DNA of 64,000 nucleotides. It comes from an uncultured Bacteroidales bacterium (GTDB lineage: Bacteria; Bacteroidota; Bacteroidia; Bacteroidales; Bacteroidaceae). Positions 16,605 through 25,569 of this stretch are shown here, piece after piece (the first letter of the stretch is position 1; each line of letters starts with the position of its first letter). Made by a program: the position numbers and the translations under genes. The notes under the pieces are model-generated. The model was not told the origin of the DNA, searched no databases, and saw nothing but the letters and a program-made list of their open reading frames with translations. Location: the NCBI GenBank assembly GCA_902789725.1, contig CADAPC010000001.1, positions 62,001 through 126,000 of the forward strand. Direction: 5' to 3'.

Positions 16605-16646
16605 AATCCCCGGAATCGTTTGAGTACTCAAGCAATTCCGGGGATT
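16605..16646. terminator. Bidirectional hairpin between convergent genes
   Basis: AATCCCCGGAAT and ATTCCGGGGATT form a perfect 12-bp stem; the loop holds a second GTTTGAG/CTCAAGC stem, so nearly the whole 42 nt is paired. It separates the pectate lyase (+) and POT (-) genes. No T-run. Confidence 0.7.
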
Positions 16647-16687
16647 AAAGTTGCAGGTAACGAATGTGGTACTTTAGCACTTAGGTT

Positions 16688-18211
16688 TTATGCCACCTTG
16701 TTCAGCTTCTTGATGATGGAGAAGATGAACAGGGCTGCAATGAGGCAAATGCCAGCGAGTGTGCCCCAGACGATGGTCAAATCCTTGCCCCACAAGTAGC
16801 CGGGAATCTGCACGAGGAAGTTTCCGATGGCTGTGGAAACGAACCATCCACCCATCATCATGCCCTTGTACTTGGGAGGAGCCACTTTGGTCACGAACGA
16901 AATGCCGATGGGGGAGAGGAGCAACTCGGCGAAGGTGAGCACAAGATAAGTGGAGACGAGCAAGTTGGGGGTGGTGTCGGCCATGTGGAGGTTGGTGCCT
17001 TCTGCATCGTAGGCAGGCAGGGGAAGACCGATGCTGGCCACGGTCAGCATGATGTAAGCACCTGCTGCTACCAGCATGCCCAAGCCAATCTTCACAGGTG
17101 CTTTAGGCTCTTTGTTCTTCTTGGCCAACCAACCGAACAGGGCGATGCTGACGGGAGTGAGACCTACCACAAACGCAGGGTTGAACTGCTGGAAGATGGG
17201 GGCATCCACTGCTACAATGGCATTGGTCTGTTGATAGTAGGTGTAACCTAAGATGGCGGCAGGAATGGCCACCAATGCTGCGCCAATTCCTTTCCCTTTA
17301 GCTGTTGTGCTTTGAAACAGACCGAAAAGGCCGTAGATGATGAGAATGCACCACACAAGGTTCATCACGTCAAACTCCATAGCCGTAATACCTGTGGCCG
17401 ACGTTGCCGTGTAGTCGCGGGCGAAGAAGGTCAAGGTGAGACCATTCTGGTGGAAAGCCATCCAGAAGAAGAGAACCACCGTAAAGACAAGGCAGAGACA
17501 GATGATGCGCTCTGTGGTTTCGCTTTTCGTGAGTTCTTCCACTTGGTCATTTGTATTACTTTTGTTGTCCTTCTTGCTGACTGTGATGACTTGAGCGAAT
17601 GTCTTTTTGCCCAAGTAGTAGATAGCGATGCTGGCAATGAGTGATGCGCATGCCACAGCGAATGCAAAGTGGTAAGAGTCAGCTTCGGTCATGCCGAGAT
17701 TCGTTTGCGCCCAGCCCATCATTTTGATGGCAGCGGTGGGAGCGAAAAGGGCACCCACGTTGATGGCCATGTAAAAGAGCTGGAAACCAGAGTCGCGCTT
17801 GCTGGCAAACTGAGGGTCGTTGTAGAGGTCGCCCACCATCACCTGCAAGTTGCCCTTGAACAGTCCCGTGCCGAGGCTGACCAACAGGAGTGCGCCTCCC
17901 ATTGCTACGATGGCAAAAGAATCTTTGCCTAAAGGCAATGAGAGGAGTACGTAACCGATGAACATGATAAAGATGCCGATGGTTACCATCTTGCTATAGC
18001 CGAACTTGTCGGCAAGCATGCCTCCGAAGAGTGGCAGGAAATAAACCAGCATGAGGAAGCTGGAGAAAATGGTGGACGTCACTTTCTCGTCAAACCCGAA
18101 GTTTGCCTGCAGAAAGAGTGTAAAGACGGCAAGCATGGTGTAGTAGCCAAATCGCTCGCCTGTGTTGGCTAATGCTAAGGTCCATAGACCTCGCGGTTGT
18201 CCTTCAAACAT
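16688..18211 (-). CDS. POT/PTR2-family proton-coupled oligopeptide transporter
   Basis: 507 aa with about 14 hydrophobic helices. The N-terminal LANTGERFGYYTMLAVFTLFLQ is the POT signature region; the second Glu-Arg of ExxER is kept while the first Glu is Asn, a replacement I believe is usual for Bacteroidetes members. FKGNLQVMVGDLY matches the second POT signature. It should import di- and tripeptides with protons across the inner membrane. It sits 129 bp downstream of another MFS gene and yidC on the same strand, possibly one operon. Substrate not proven. Confidence 0.9.
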   Translation of the reverse strand: MFEGQPRGLWTLALANTGERFGYYTMLAVFTLFLQANFGFDEKVTSTIFSSFLMLVYFLPLFGGMLADKFGYSKMVTIGIFIMFIGYVLLSLPLGKDSFAIVAMGGALLLVSLGTGLFKGNLQVMVGDLYNDPQFASKRDSGFQLFYMAINVGALFAPTAAIKMMGWAQTNLGMTEADSYHFAFAVACASLIASIAIYYLGKKTFAQVITVSKKDNKSNTNDQVEELTKSETTERIICLCLVFTVVLFFWMAFHQNGLTLTFFARDYTATSATGITAMEFDVMNLVWCILIIYGLFGLFQSTTAKGKGIGAALVAIPAAILGYTYYQQTNAIVAVDAPIFQQFNPAFVVGLTPVSIALFGWLAKKNKEPKAPVKIGLGMLVAAGAYIMLTVASIGLPLPAYDAEGTNLHMADTTPNLLVSTYLVLTFAELLLSPIGISFVTKVAPPKYKGMMMGGWFVSTAIGNFLVQIPGYLWGKDLTIVWGTLAGICLIAALFIFSIIKKLNKVA

Positions 18212-18340
18212 GGTAGTTAAGAGTTAATTAAGAAATAAGAGTTAAGAAAAAATCCAGCAAGAATTTATTAAGAATTTGCTATCTTTCGGATTATCCGTTT
18301 CATTCGTGAAATCTGTTGTTGATACAAATAATGTCTGTTT

Positions 18341-19693
18341 TTAGTTTTTCTTTATGTTCGACTGTTGTAGGCCGTACCCCTTCTTCTTGTCCTCAGCCAA
18401 GAGGAGGAAAGAAATGATGATGGCTATGGCTCCGAAGACGGCAAAGAGTGTCATCGACATTGTATAGTCGATGTTGCCATCCTCGCCGATGTTGGCTTGG
18501 TTCACCTTGCCGATGAGGATGGGCACCATGCCCAAACCGATGTTTTGAATGTAGAAAATTAATGCGTAGGCAGTACCCAGCAGTTGCATGGGGATAATCT
18601 TTGGTACAGAGGGCCACATGGCTGAGGGCACAAGGCCGAAGGCGATACCAAGAATCACCATCGCAGCGATGGCTACTATCCACGAGTTAATGGGCAAGGC
18701 AAAGATGGCATGGACAACTGTCAGCAAGATGCTGCCGAGAATCATCAGTGTGGCCCCCATTCCCTTCTTGTCATAGACAGAACCGAACAACGGGGTGAGG
18801 AAGATGGTGCCGAAGGGGAGCATGGCGGGAATGAGTCCAGCCACATCGGGGTCAACATCATATTTGGTGACCATTAGCTGGGTGGCAAATTTCAGGAAGG
18901 GGAACACGCCTGCATAGAACATGAGGCAGAGTAGGGTAATGTACCAGAATCCCTTGTTGGTAAACAGCAATTTGAGGTCGGCAAATTTGAATCCCTCCTC
19001 TGGTTCCGTCTCCACCGTTGCGGCTGCCTGATCTTCCTTCTTGTCCATCACGCTGTAAACAATAAAGGCAATCATGCCGATGCAGAGCATGGCAGCTCCC
19101 AACCCCACGCTGGCGTGAGCACCACCCATCGATTTTGCAAATGGAAGGGCAAAAGCCAATGCCCCTGCGGTGCCGATACGGGCAAGAGCCACCTGAAGTC
19201 CCATAGCAAGTGCCAATTCGTGACCCGTAAACCATTTCACAATTACCTTGCTCACGGTGATGCCCGCTATTTCACATCCCACTCCATAGATGGCGAATCC
19301 AAGACAAGCCACAATCACCTGCATGGGATAGCCGAAAAATTCGCCCTCGAACTCGTTTGCTACGCCATACCACTTGATGAGCGCACCGCCAAACATGAGT
19401 ACCGTTGACATGATGCCTGTGAAGCGGATGCCAAATTTGTCGAGGATGATGCCGCCAAAGAAGAGCAGCAACAGGAACACATTGAAGAAGCTGTAAGAGC
19501 CTGAGAAGAAGCCGTATTCGTCGGCCGTCCACCCTAAGCCACCGTCCGCCTTAGCTGCTGTAAGCATCGGCTCCAGAGGGGACATTACATCGGTGAAGAA
19601 ATAGGCAAACATCATCGTCACCGACACGATAATGAGGGTCGTCCAGCGCATGGCGGCTGAATCGCTTAACCTTTTCTGAATAGCTTGTGTCAT
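18341..19693 (-). CDS. MFS transporter of unknown substrate
   Basis: 450 aa with about 12 membrane helices in the 6+6 MFS layout, a long cytoplasmic loop near residues 215-240 (VMDKKEDQAAATVETEPEEG) and the motif GGIILDKFGIRFTG between helices 2 and 3, the usual MFS signature A position. The first helix pair contains YFFTDVMSPLEPML. This is a conserved Bacteroidales family that I associate with the yidC locus, 18 bp downstream of yidC here. The substrate cannot be read from sequence; organic acids or phosphate esters are possibilities only. Confidence 0.85.
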   Translation of the reverse strand: MTQAIQKRLSDSAAMRWTTLIIVSVTMMFAYFFTDVMSPLEPMLTAAKADGGLGWTADEYGFFSGSYSFFNVFLLLLFFGGIILDKFGIRFTGIMSTVLMFGGALIKWYGVANEFEGEFFGYPMQVIVACLGFAIYGVGCEIAGITVSKVIVKWFTGHELALAMGLQVALARIGTAGALAFALPFAKSMGGAHASVGLGAAMLCIGMIAFIVYSVMDKKEDQAAATVETEPEEGFKFADLKLLFTNKGFWYITLLCLMFYAGVFPFLKFATQLMVTKYDVDPDVAGLIPAMLPFGTIFLTPLFGSVYDKKGMGATLMILGSILLTVVHAIFALPINSWIVAIAAMVILGIAFGLVPSAMWPSVPKIIPMQLLGTAYALIFYIQNIGLGMVPILIGKVNQANIGEDGNIDYTMSMTLFAVFGAIAIIISFLLLAEDKKKGYGLQQSNIKKN

Positions 19694-19711
19694 ATCTGCA
19701 TGAACTTAATT

Positions 19712-21601
19712 CTACCGTTTCTTTTGAGCTTCCTGCTGTTGTTTCAGAATTTCGAGCTGCTTCTCCTGCATGGCTTGCAGACGTTCCATGATGCTTGATG
19801 TCTTCTTCTTGTCGCCCATGTTCAACTTGCGCTCCTCATGACGCTTCTCCAGTTTCTCCAGTAACACGTGGTCATCCGTCGTTTTGCGCAGAAACCACAT
19901 CATCAGAATGCTGATGAGACCCGATACAAAGTAGTACCAGTTCAGACCTGAGCTGTAGCTGTTGAACGAGAAGAAGAAGATGATAGGCATCAGGTAGGTC
20001 ATCCACTTCATCATGTTCATCTGTTGCTGTTGCTCAGGAGTCATGGCATACTGCTGCTGACGTTGCGTGATGATAGAGTTGGCTACAGTTGATACGCACC
20101 AAAGGATGCAGAAGAGTGACAAGTGGTCGCCAATGCCCCAGATGTTGAATCCCCAGTTGATGATGTCATCGTAGGTGGAGAGATCATCGGCCCAAAGGAA
20201 TGACTCGCCGCGCATTTCGATGTAATTGGGGATGAAATTGAAGAGAGCAATCCAGATGGGCATCTGTATTAGCATTGGCAAACATCCACCCATTGGGCTT
20301 ACGCCATATTCGCTATAGAGCTTCATCACCTCCTGCTGTTTCAGCATGGCATCCTCTGGCTTGGGGTACTTGGCATTGATTTCGTCCATCTTCGGACGGA
20401 GCACGCGCATGTTGGCTGAGGCGATGTACGACTTCTTCATGAGCGGGAACACAATCACCTTCACAATGATGGTGAGCAACAAGAGCACAATGCCCATGTT
20501 CAGTCCCAGTCCTGTGAGGAAGTCGAAAGCGTAGAGAAAGAAAAAGCGGTTAATCCACTTGATGACAGGCCAACCCATATACACCAACGACTGCAAATCG
20601 AGGTCATCGCTCGACTCCAGCATCTTCTCGTTCTCCTTCAGCGTGGAGAATTTGTTCGGTCCTAAATAGAGATGGAAAGAGGTGGGCTTAGCACCCTTCG
20701 TGTCGAAATCAGCTGTAAACGAGGTCTTGTACGTCTTTAGGTAGCCCGATCCTTCTTCCAAATATTCCGATGTCATTCGGCTCACCGTGAGTGGTTGGTC
20801 AGCAATAAGAATTTGACTGAAAAACTGAGTTTTATACGTAATCCACTTTATCTTTTCTTCAAATTCGTTCTCATCTTCGTTGCTTCCGCTTACCGACAGT
20901 TCATGGGTGTCGCCATCCACGTCGCGATAAGTCACTGTTGAGTAGCGGTTCTCAAAGTCGTACCCCTTCTCCTGCTGCTTCATGTCCTCCTTCCAGTCAA
21001 TCTGCATCGAACGGGTCGTAGAAGAGAAGAAATCCTCCAGCCCAGTAGCTTTCACATCCATGTCCAGCAGGTAGGTATTGGGCTTCAGCGAATAAGTGAT
21101 GTCTAAAGAGCCGCTGCCCACGGGCAAGTGCATCGTCACTCCGTCCTGCTTCACGCCGGTAGGCTGAAAATACAGTTCGTCCGTCACAATGTTGGCCGTC
21201 TTTCCGTCCAGCATCATGCACATGTTTTGATCCTTTCCGTCGAAGAGCACCACGTTTCCACCCTCGCGGCTTTTGTAAGTGCTGTCCTTCAGCTCCACCT
21301 TTTGCAATTGTCCACCCTTGTTGGAGAGGGTCACCTTCAGCAATTCGTTTTCAATCACCGTTGTAGTCACCTGTCCATGACGCGCTTCAAAAAGCGGGTT
21401 CAACGTGTCGGCCAACTCTTCAGCCTTCTTCTCCAGCTCTTTCTGCCGAACCTTGGCTTCCTTCTCCATTTCCACACGGGCAATGGAGTCAAGTACCTGC
21501 TGCTCTGCTTGACGTGTGCGCTGGGCATAGTTCTCGTAAGCCATAAAGCCAAACATCACCAAGGCCATCAACGCAAACGCAGTCAATGTATTCTTATTCA
21601 T
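19712..21601 (-). CDS. yidC: Membrane protein insertase YidC
   Basis: 629 aa. An N-terminal membrane anchor (LTAFALMALVMFGFMAYENYAQ) is followed by a coiled stretch, the large periplasmic beta-sandwich domain of Gram-negative YidC (about residues 60-345), and the conserved insertase core with five helices: FLTGLGLNMGIVLLLLTIIVKVIVFPL, SPMGGCLPMLIQMPIWIALF, MNMMKWMTYLMPIIFFFSF. It ends in a basic, Gln-rich tail (EKQLEILKQQQEAQKKR) that may touch ribosomes. It inserts inner-membrane proteins with or without SecYEG. First gene of a group with the MFS and POT genes; divergent promoters separate it from the DUF1573 gene. Confidence 0.97.
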   Translation of the reverse strand: MNKNTLTAFALMALVMFGFMAYENYAQRTRQAEQQVLDSIARVEMEKEAKVRQKELEKKAEELADTLNPLFEARHGQVTTTVIENELLKVTLSNKGGQLQKVELKDSTYKSREGGNVVLFDGKDQNMCMMLDGKTANIVTDELYFQPTGVKQDGVTMHLPVGSGSLDITYSLKPNTYLLDMDVKATGLEDFFSSTTRSMQIDWKEDMKQQEKGYDFENRYSTVTYRDVDGDTHELSVSGSNEDENEFEEKIKWITYKTQFFSQILIADQPLTVSRMTSEYLEEGSGYLKTYKTSFTADFDTKGAKPTSFHLYLGPNKFSTLKENEKMLESSDDLDLQSLVYMGWPVIKWINRFFFLYAFDFLTGLGLNMGIVLLLLTIIVKVIVFPLMKKSYIASANMRVLRPKMDEINAKYPKPEDAMLKQQEVMKLYSEYGVSPMGGCLPMLIQMPIWIALFNFIPNYIEMRGESFLWADDLSTYDDIINWGFNIWGIGDHLSLFCILWCVSTVANSIITQRQQQYAMTPEQQQQMNMMKWMTYLMPIIFFFSFNSYSSGLNWYYFVSGLISILMMWFLRKTTDDHVLLEKLEKRHEERKLNMGDKKKTSSIMERLQAMQEKQLEILKQQQEAQKKR

Positions 21602-21654
21602 ATCTTATTGATTGTTTTTTTAGTTTCCGAATCTTAATTTATACAAAAAATCGT

Positions 21655-21663
21655 GCAAAATTA
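21655..21663 (-). promoter_or_regulatory. -7 box of yidC
   Basis: Minus strand TAATTTTGC fits TAnnTTTGC, about 54 nt before the yidC start. Confidence 0.6.
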
Positions 21664-21717
21664 CGAAAAAAATATGAAATCTCATGCATGAATGTTCGTT
21701 TTAATCGGATTTTGTTG

Positions 21718-21726
21718 TACTTTTGC
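21718..21726 (+). promoter_or_regulatory. -7 box of the DUF1573 gene
   Basis: TACTTTTGC, 29 nt before the ATG. The -33 region is not clear. Confidence 0.65.
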
Positions 21727-21754
21727 ATAAGATTAACATAAAAACATCAACCAG

Positions 21755-22183
21755 ATGAAAACAAAAATCTTTGTGTTCCTTGCCATTTTTACGATGGCAC
21801 TTGGCATGCAAGCCAAGAAGTTCCCCGAAATCAAGTTCGAGAAAACCACAATCGACTTAGGCACTTTCTCTATGGACGACCCCATTCAGAAGTGCACTTT
21901 CAAGTTCACTAACGTAGGCGATGCCAAGCTTGTCATCACATCGGCTCATGCTTCCTGCGGATGCACCGTCGCTGACTATCCCAAGGACTTCATAGCCCCA
22001 GGTGCAAGTGCTGAAATCACCGTCACCTACGATGCCTCACACAAGATGCCAGGCCGTTTCAAGAAGAGCATCCAAGTTTTCACCAATTGCAAGGAAGAGA
22101 TGACCCGCATTTTTATTCAGGGTGACATGACCGATGTGCCTGTCAGCAAAAAGGAGAACGCTACGGCTAAGGATAAGAAATAA
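21755..22183 (+). CDS. DUF1573 secreted protein (ASPM/SPD-2/Hydin-like Ig fold)
   Basis: 142 aa with a signal peptide (MKTKIFVFLAIFTMALGMQA). The mature part is a single DUF1573 domain: FEKTTIDLGTFSMDDP, KFTNVGDAKLVITSAHASCGCT and YDASHKMPGRFKKSIQV are the typical segments, with the conserved CGC. DUF1573 proteins are abundant and conserved in Bacteroidetes; they are small Ig-like envelope proteins without a settled function. The tail is Lys-rich. It is a single-gene unit with its own promoter and a strong convergent terminator. Confidence 0.9.
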   Translation: MKTKIFVFLAIFTMALGMQAKKFPEIKFEKTTIDLGTFSMDDPIQKCTFKFTNVGDAKLVITSAHASCGCTVADYPKDFIAPGASAEITVTYDASHKMPGRFKKSIQVFTNCKEEMTRIFIQGDMTDVPVSKKENATAKDKK

Positions 22184-22210
22184 CTACGCTTTTCGTTTCT
22201 TCCTTTCATC

Positions 22211-22255
22211 AAAGCAAAAGTGACTGAGTTCGTGCGATTCAGTCACTTTTGCTTT
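22211..22255. terminator. Bidirectional terminator, DUF1573 and GH127 genes
   Basis: A perfect 17-bp stem (AAAGCAAAAGTGACTGA with its complement) around an 11-nt loop; A-rich on one side and T-rich on the other, so it can serve both convergent genes. Confidence 0.85.
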
Positions 22256-22311
22256 GTATGGTTTTGATTTAATGTCCAAGCGATGTACCCTCTGCGAGAG
22301 GTTTCCTTGCA

Positions 22312-25302
22312 TTATTGTTGTTTGAGCGTTTTGCGAGCCTCCTTCAGACGAGCGAGTGCCTTGCCGATGAGGTCATGTGTGCCTGAGCCGTCGTTGACGT
22401 ACTGCACCACCATGTCGGCATAGTCGATGGCTTCGCGCAGTTCGGTTGTCTTGTTGCGTATGCTCTTCGTTTCGGTGAGAAGCGGAAGGAGTTCGCTCAG
22501 GTCTTCGGGTTCAGCTAAATTGCCCGGGCGCATGGTGTTGATGGCCACATTGAGTGCCGACACTGCCGCGTTGACAGCCTCTTGGGTGAGTTCCTTGTTA
22601 GGCTTTTCCATGACTTGCTGAGCCGATTTCATCTGAGTGAGAAGACGTGCATAGCCATTGGGTGCCCAGGGCGAGAAAGCCGGTACTTTGACAGCGAGTG
22701 CGTTCCATGCATTCTGTGCATCGATGCGCTCCTTGGCCACTTGCAGCACTTGCTCAAGGCTGGTCTTGTCGATGCCCTTCTTCGCCTTTTGCTTGCCGCC
22801 TGTAGCTACATGAAGGCGCAAGTAGTGTGTGGAGTTGCCCGTCTGGTAATAGTCGGGTTGGAACTGTTTGCCACCCAGAGAAAGGGTAAAGAGATTGTCA
22901 TGATATTTGGAGTCGATGCTGGCACCATTGAGCTGGATGTCGCTCAGGTTTGACTGTAGGGTGAAGTCGGCATCTTTCCATTCCTTCACGTCGGGAGTGG
23001 CCATGACCAGAGGACCATACATCAGCGCGCCCACCCATTCGGGGTTGAAGGGCGTGCGGGTCTCGTTCTTGCCTGTGGCAGCAAGATCCATCTTGTCTGG
23101 TCCCCAGTTGATGTGCTTGGTGAAGGGCATGGTCACCTCAATCTTGTCTCCTTGGTTCCATTGGCGGGTGGGAATTTCCACGTAGGAGCATGGCTGATAG
23201 GTCTTGGCGATAGACTTTCCGTTCAGCTTCACGTCAAAATCTTCTGTGGCCCAATAAGGTACGCGGAGTTTCAGGGCGAAGGTGGCGTCTTTCGTCTCGT
23301 CCGTGCGAGTGAGCACCAGCGTAGAGCTTTCGGCAGGCCACTTGCAGCTTTGCTCAAACACCACTCCTTTGTCCTCCCACCAAGCCAGGGTGGGCAGGTA
23401 GAGTGCCACCCACATGGTGTGGTCGTTGACGAAATAGGCAGCCTCCTGATATTTTACGTGGTTCTCCACGCCTGTACCGCCGCAGCAAGTAGCTTGTGGA
23501 GTTTCATTGCCGTAGGGCTTGCGTGCATTCATGCCCACAGCATACTGGTAGGTCACACCCCAATGGTCGGGATGCAGCGAGCCGATAATCTGGTTGTAAA
23601 GCACACGCTCGTAATAATCCATATAGGCAGCATTGTCGGGGTCGAAGCAGTTGAGATCCTTGGTCAGTTTGGCAAGGTTGTAGGCGCAGCACGTCTCGTT
23701 GATGTCGGGGTTGGGGTACATATTGCGCTGGAAGTCGCTCTGCACGCTGGTGTTCATTGAGAGAATTTGTGAGTAAGGCTGACGGAACATTTCTCCATTT
23801 CCCACACCTCCCATGGCGTAGGCATAGCGTCCCTGCACCAGATTCCAGAAATTGTAGGCAAGGTTGTAGTAGTAGGGGTTGCCATTGGTAATGTAGGAGC
23901 GTAGTGCACCCACAATCATGGGGATGTGCTGGTTGGCGTGGCGGGTGCGTATGTCATCGATGTTCTTGGCTACAGGGTCGAAGAAGGCGGGCGAGTCGAA
24001 ACAGTTGGCAGCCTCGATCAGGTGGGCTTTCTCGGTGGGGTCGCTCACCATTTCGGCCAAACGAGCCAGCGATTCGGCCATGCCGCCCACTTCGCCAGCG
24101 ATGTACATGTTCCACATTTCGTAGCGGTTGCCTGGCTTGGCCTGACGTTCGGCTCGTGTGCCGTCGGTCTTGACGTAGGTGCGGTAGTGCATGCGGTTCC
24201 ACACCCACAGCCCCATGTCTTTGGCAATGAGGAGTGCCTTGTCGGCTATTTGCTTCTCATCGATGTTGTTTACAATGTCGATGAGGCCAGCCAATTGTTT
24301 GTGGATGGTGTAGTAGGGCGCCCACACCCATTCTTCATTATTGTACGCGCGAAAGCATTCGATGAGGGCAGGGTGAGCGGCAGGAATGGCGTTGAGGTAG
24401 CCATAGCCATAGTGACGGTAGTCTTTCTTGTATTCGTCAAACGCTTTCCAGTTGCCCTTCATCTCCTTCAGTTCAGTTTCTGGGGCATAGTCACGTGCCT
24501 CCCAATAGCGGTTGAGGGTGCTGTCCCACACAAAGGTGCGCTCCTGGCATTCGCGCAGTTCGTTCACCATGCGGCGGATGCGGTTGCGCAGTTCGTTCTT
24601 CACTTGGTCGCGATTGTTGCCACGTTCGGAACAGGAAGCAAAGGCGAAGGCGAGTGCGCTCATGTAGTGACCCGACCCGTGTCCCTTCAGCTTGGTGGTG
24701 GGAGAGTCCCAGCCGTCGGCCATCGTGTAGCCCTCGGTGGGGAGGCCGTAGGTGTCGCGGTAGTTGTAGAGCTGCTGGCTGATGTCGAGGTCGAGCAGGG
24801 TTTTGATGTCTAGTTCTTGATTGTGTCGCAACCTGTTGCCTTCTTCAATATAGACATCGCCCAGCGGCAGGGGATGTGCTGCAGGTTTGGGGGCTGGAAC
24901 AGCCCATGGCTTGTCGGTGACGGTGACATTGGCCGTGATGGGGTAGCCGTTGTCGGTGGTGTTGTCACCGATGATGAATCCGCTGACGGTGTAGGTTTTG
25001 CCCACGGGATTGATTTGTGGATTGGCTTCTTGCTGTTCTGCCGATAGCAGCGAGTTGTTCCATTTCGTTTGTCTCCATTCGTGGCTTCCGTCGCTGTAAG
25101 TCACCCACACCTGCCAGGGTAGGCGAGGGGCAGTGCCGACGGGAGTTTCTACGTTGATGGTTTCCACTTTCACGATGGTGCGCTGCTTTGCTTTGGCTGC
25201 GCTGAGGGGAGTGCTGCCAAGTGGAGCAGCCACCACTGGTGCAGGCATGGCGAGACAGGTGCCGATGATGCCGCAAAGAATCAAATTCAGGTTTTTCGTC
25301 AT
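22312..25302 (-). CDS. GH127 (DUF1680) beta-L-arabinofuranosidase, secreted
   Basis: 996 aa from the ATG at 25302, which precedes a signal peptide (MTKNLNLILCGIIGTCLAMPAPVVA); 26 more codons can be read upstream. A bacterial Ig-like domain (about residues 40-130, VWVTYSDGSHEWRQTKW) precedes the DUF1680 catalytic region (about 160-800). The zinc/cysteine centre of GH127 is visible: ETC near residue 537 and CCGGTG near 605, equivalent to Glu338/Cys340 and Cys417/Cys418 of the Bifidobacterium enzyme HypBA1, where Cys417 is the nucleophile. A helical FIVAR-like tail follows. It should release beta-L-arabinofuranose from arabinan or glycoprotein glycans. It stands alone between the DUF1573 gene and a Trp-rich protein. 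Confidence 0.88.
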   Translation of the reverse strand: MTKNLNLILCGIIGTCLAMPAPVVAAPLGSTPLSAAKAKQRTIVKVETINVETPVGTAPRLPWQVWVTYSDGSHEWRQTKWNNSLLSAEQQEANPQINPVGKTYTVSGFIIGDNTTDNGYPITANVTVTDKPWAVPAPKPAAHPLPLGDVYIEEGNRLRHNQELDIKTLLDLDISQQLYNYRDTYGLPTEGYTMADGWDSPTTKLKGHGSGHYMSALAFAFASCSERGNNRDQVKNELRNRIRRMVNELRECQERTFVWDSTLNRYWEARDYAPETELKEMKGNWKAFDEYKKDYRHYGYGYLNAIPAAHPALIECFRAYNNEEWVWAPYYTIHKQLAGLIDIVNNIDEKQIADKALLIAKDMGLWVWNRMHYRTYVKTDGTRAERQAKPGNRYEMWNMYIAGEVGGMAESLARLAEMVSDPTEKAHLIEAANCFDSPAFFDPVAKNIDDIRTRHANQHIPMIVGALRSYITNGNPYYYNLAYNFWNLVQGRYAYAMGGVGNGEMFRQPYSQILSMNTSVQSDFQRNMYPNPDINETCCAYNLAKLTKDLNCFDPDNAAYMDYYERVLYNQIIGSLHPDHWGVTYQYAVGMNARKPYGNETPQATCCGGTGVENHVKYQEAAYFVNDHTMWVALYLPTLAWWEDKGVVFEQSCKWPAESSTLVLTRTDETKDATFALKLRVPYWATEDFDVKLNGKSIAKTYQPCSYVEIPTRQWNQGDKIEVTMPFTKHINWGPDKMDLAATGKNETRTPFNPEWVGALMYGPLVMATPDVKEWKDADFTLQSNLSDIQLNGASIDSKYHDNLFTLSLGGKQFQPDYYQTGNSTHYLRLHVATGGKQKAKKGIDKTSLEQVLQVAKERIDAQNAWNALAVKVPAFSPWAPNGYARLLTQMKSAQQVMEKPNKELTQEAVNAAVSALNVAINTMRPGNLAEPEDLSELLPLLTETKSIRNKTTELREAIDYADMVVQYVNDGSGTHDLIGKALARLKEARKTLKQQ

Positions 25303-25489
25303 AATAGTAGTGAATCTAACATTGTGAATTTTCGGTAAAATTACTGATTTCTTCTGATATAATGGAGTGCGCGAGGGCAAAAAAGTGCGATTTTAGTCTT
25401 TTGTCTTATCTTTTTGGATTATTTTGTCTAACTTTGCACTCGCAAATTTGGAGTTTAGGGAATTTCCTCTCCTTAGTAGGGATTTTTAT

Positions 25490-25522
25490 ATTTACAAGTA
25501 CAAGGATTATTCTTACTTTTGC
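25490..25522 (+). promoter_or_regulatory. Promoter of the Trp/Tyr-rich protein gene
   Basis: -33 TTTA (25490-25493), 20-bp spacer, -7 TACTTTTGC (25514-25522). A second -7-like TAACTTTGC lies at 25429-25437, so tandem promoters are possible. Confidence 0.65.
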
Positions 25523-25569
25523 AATGTAAAAAAACTATACTTATTCATGTTGAACAAAATTGCACGGAT

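Noticed and set aside
18341..19693. Naming the MFS protein as a nitrate or hexose-phosphate transporter
   Set aside because: Only general MFS features are visible; no substrate-specific motif supports a name.
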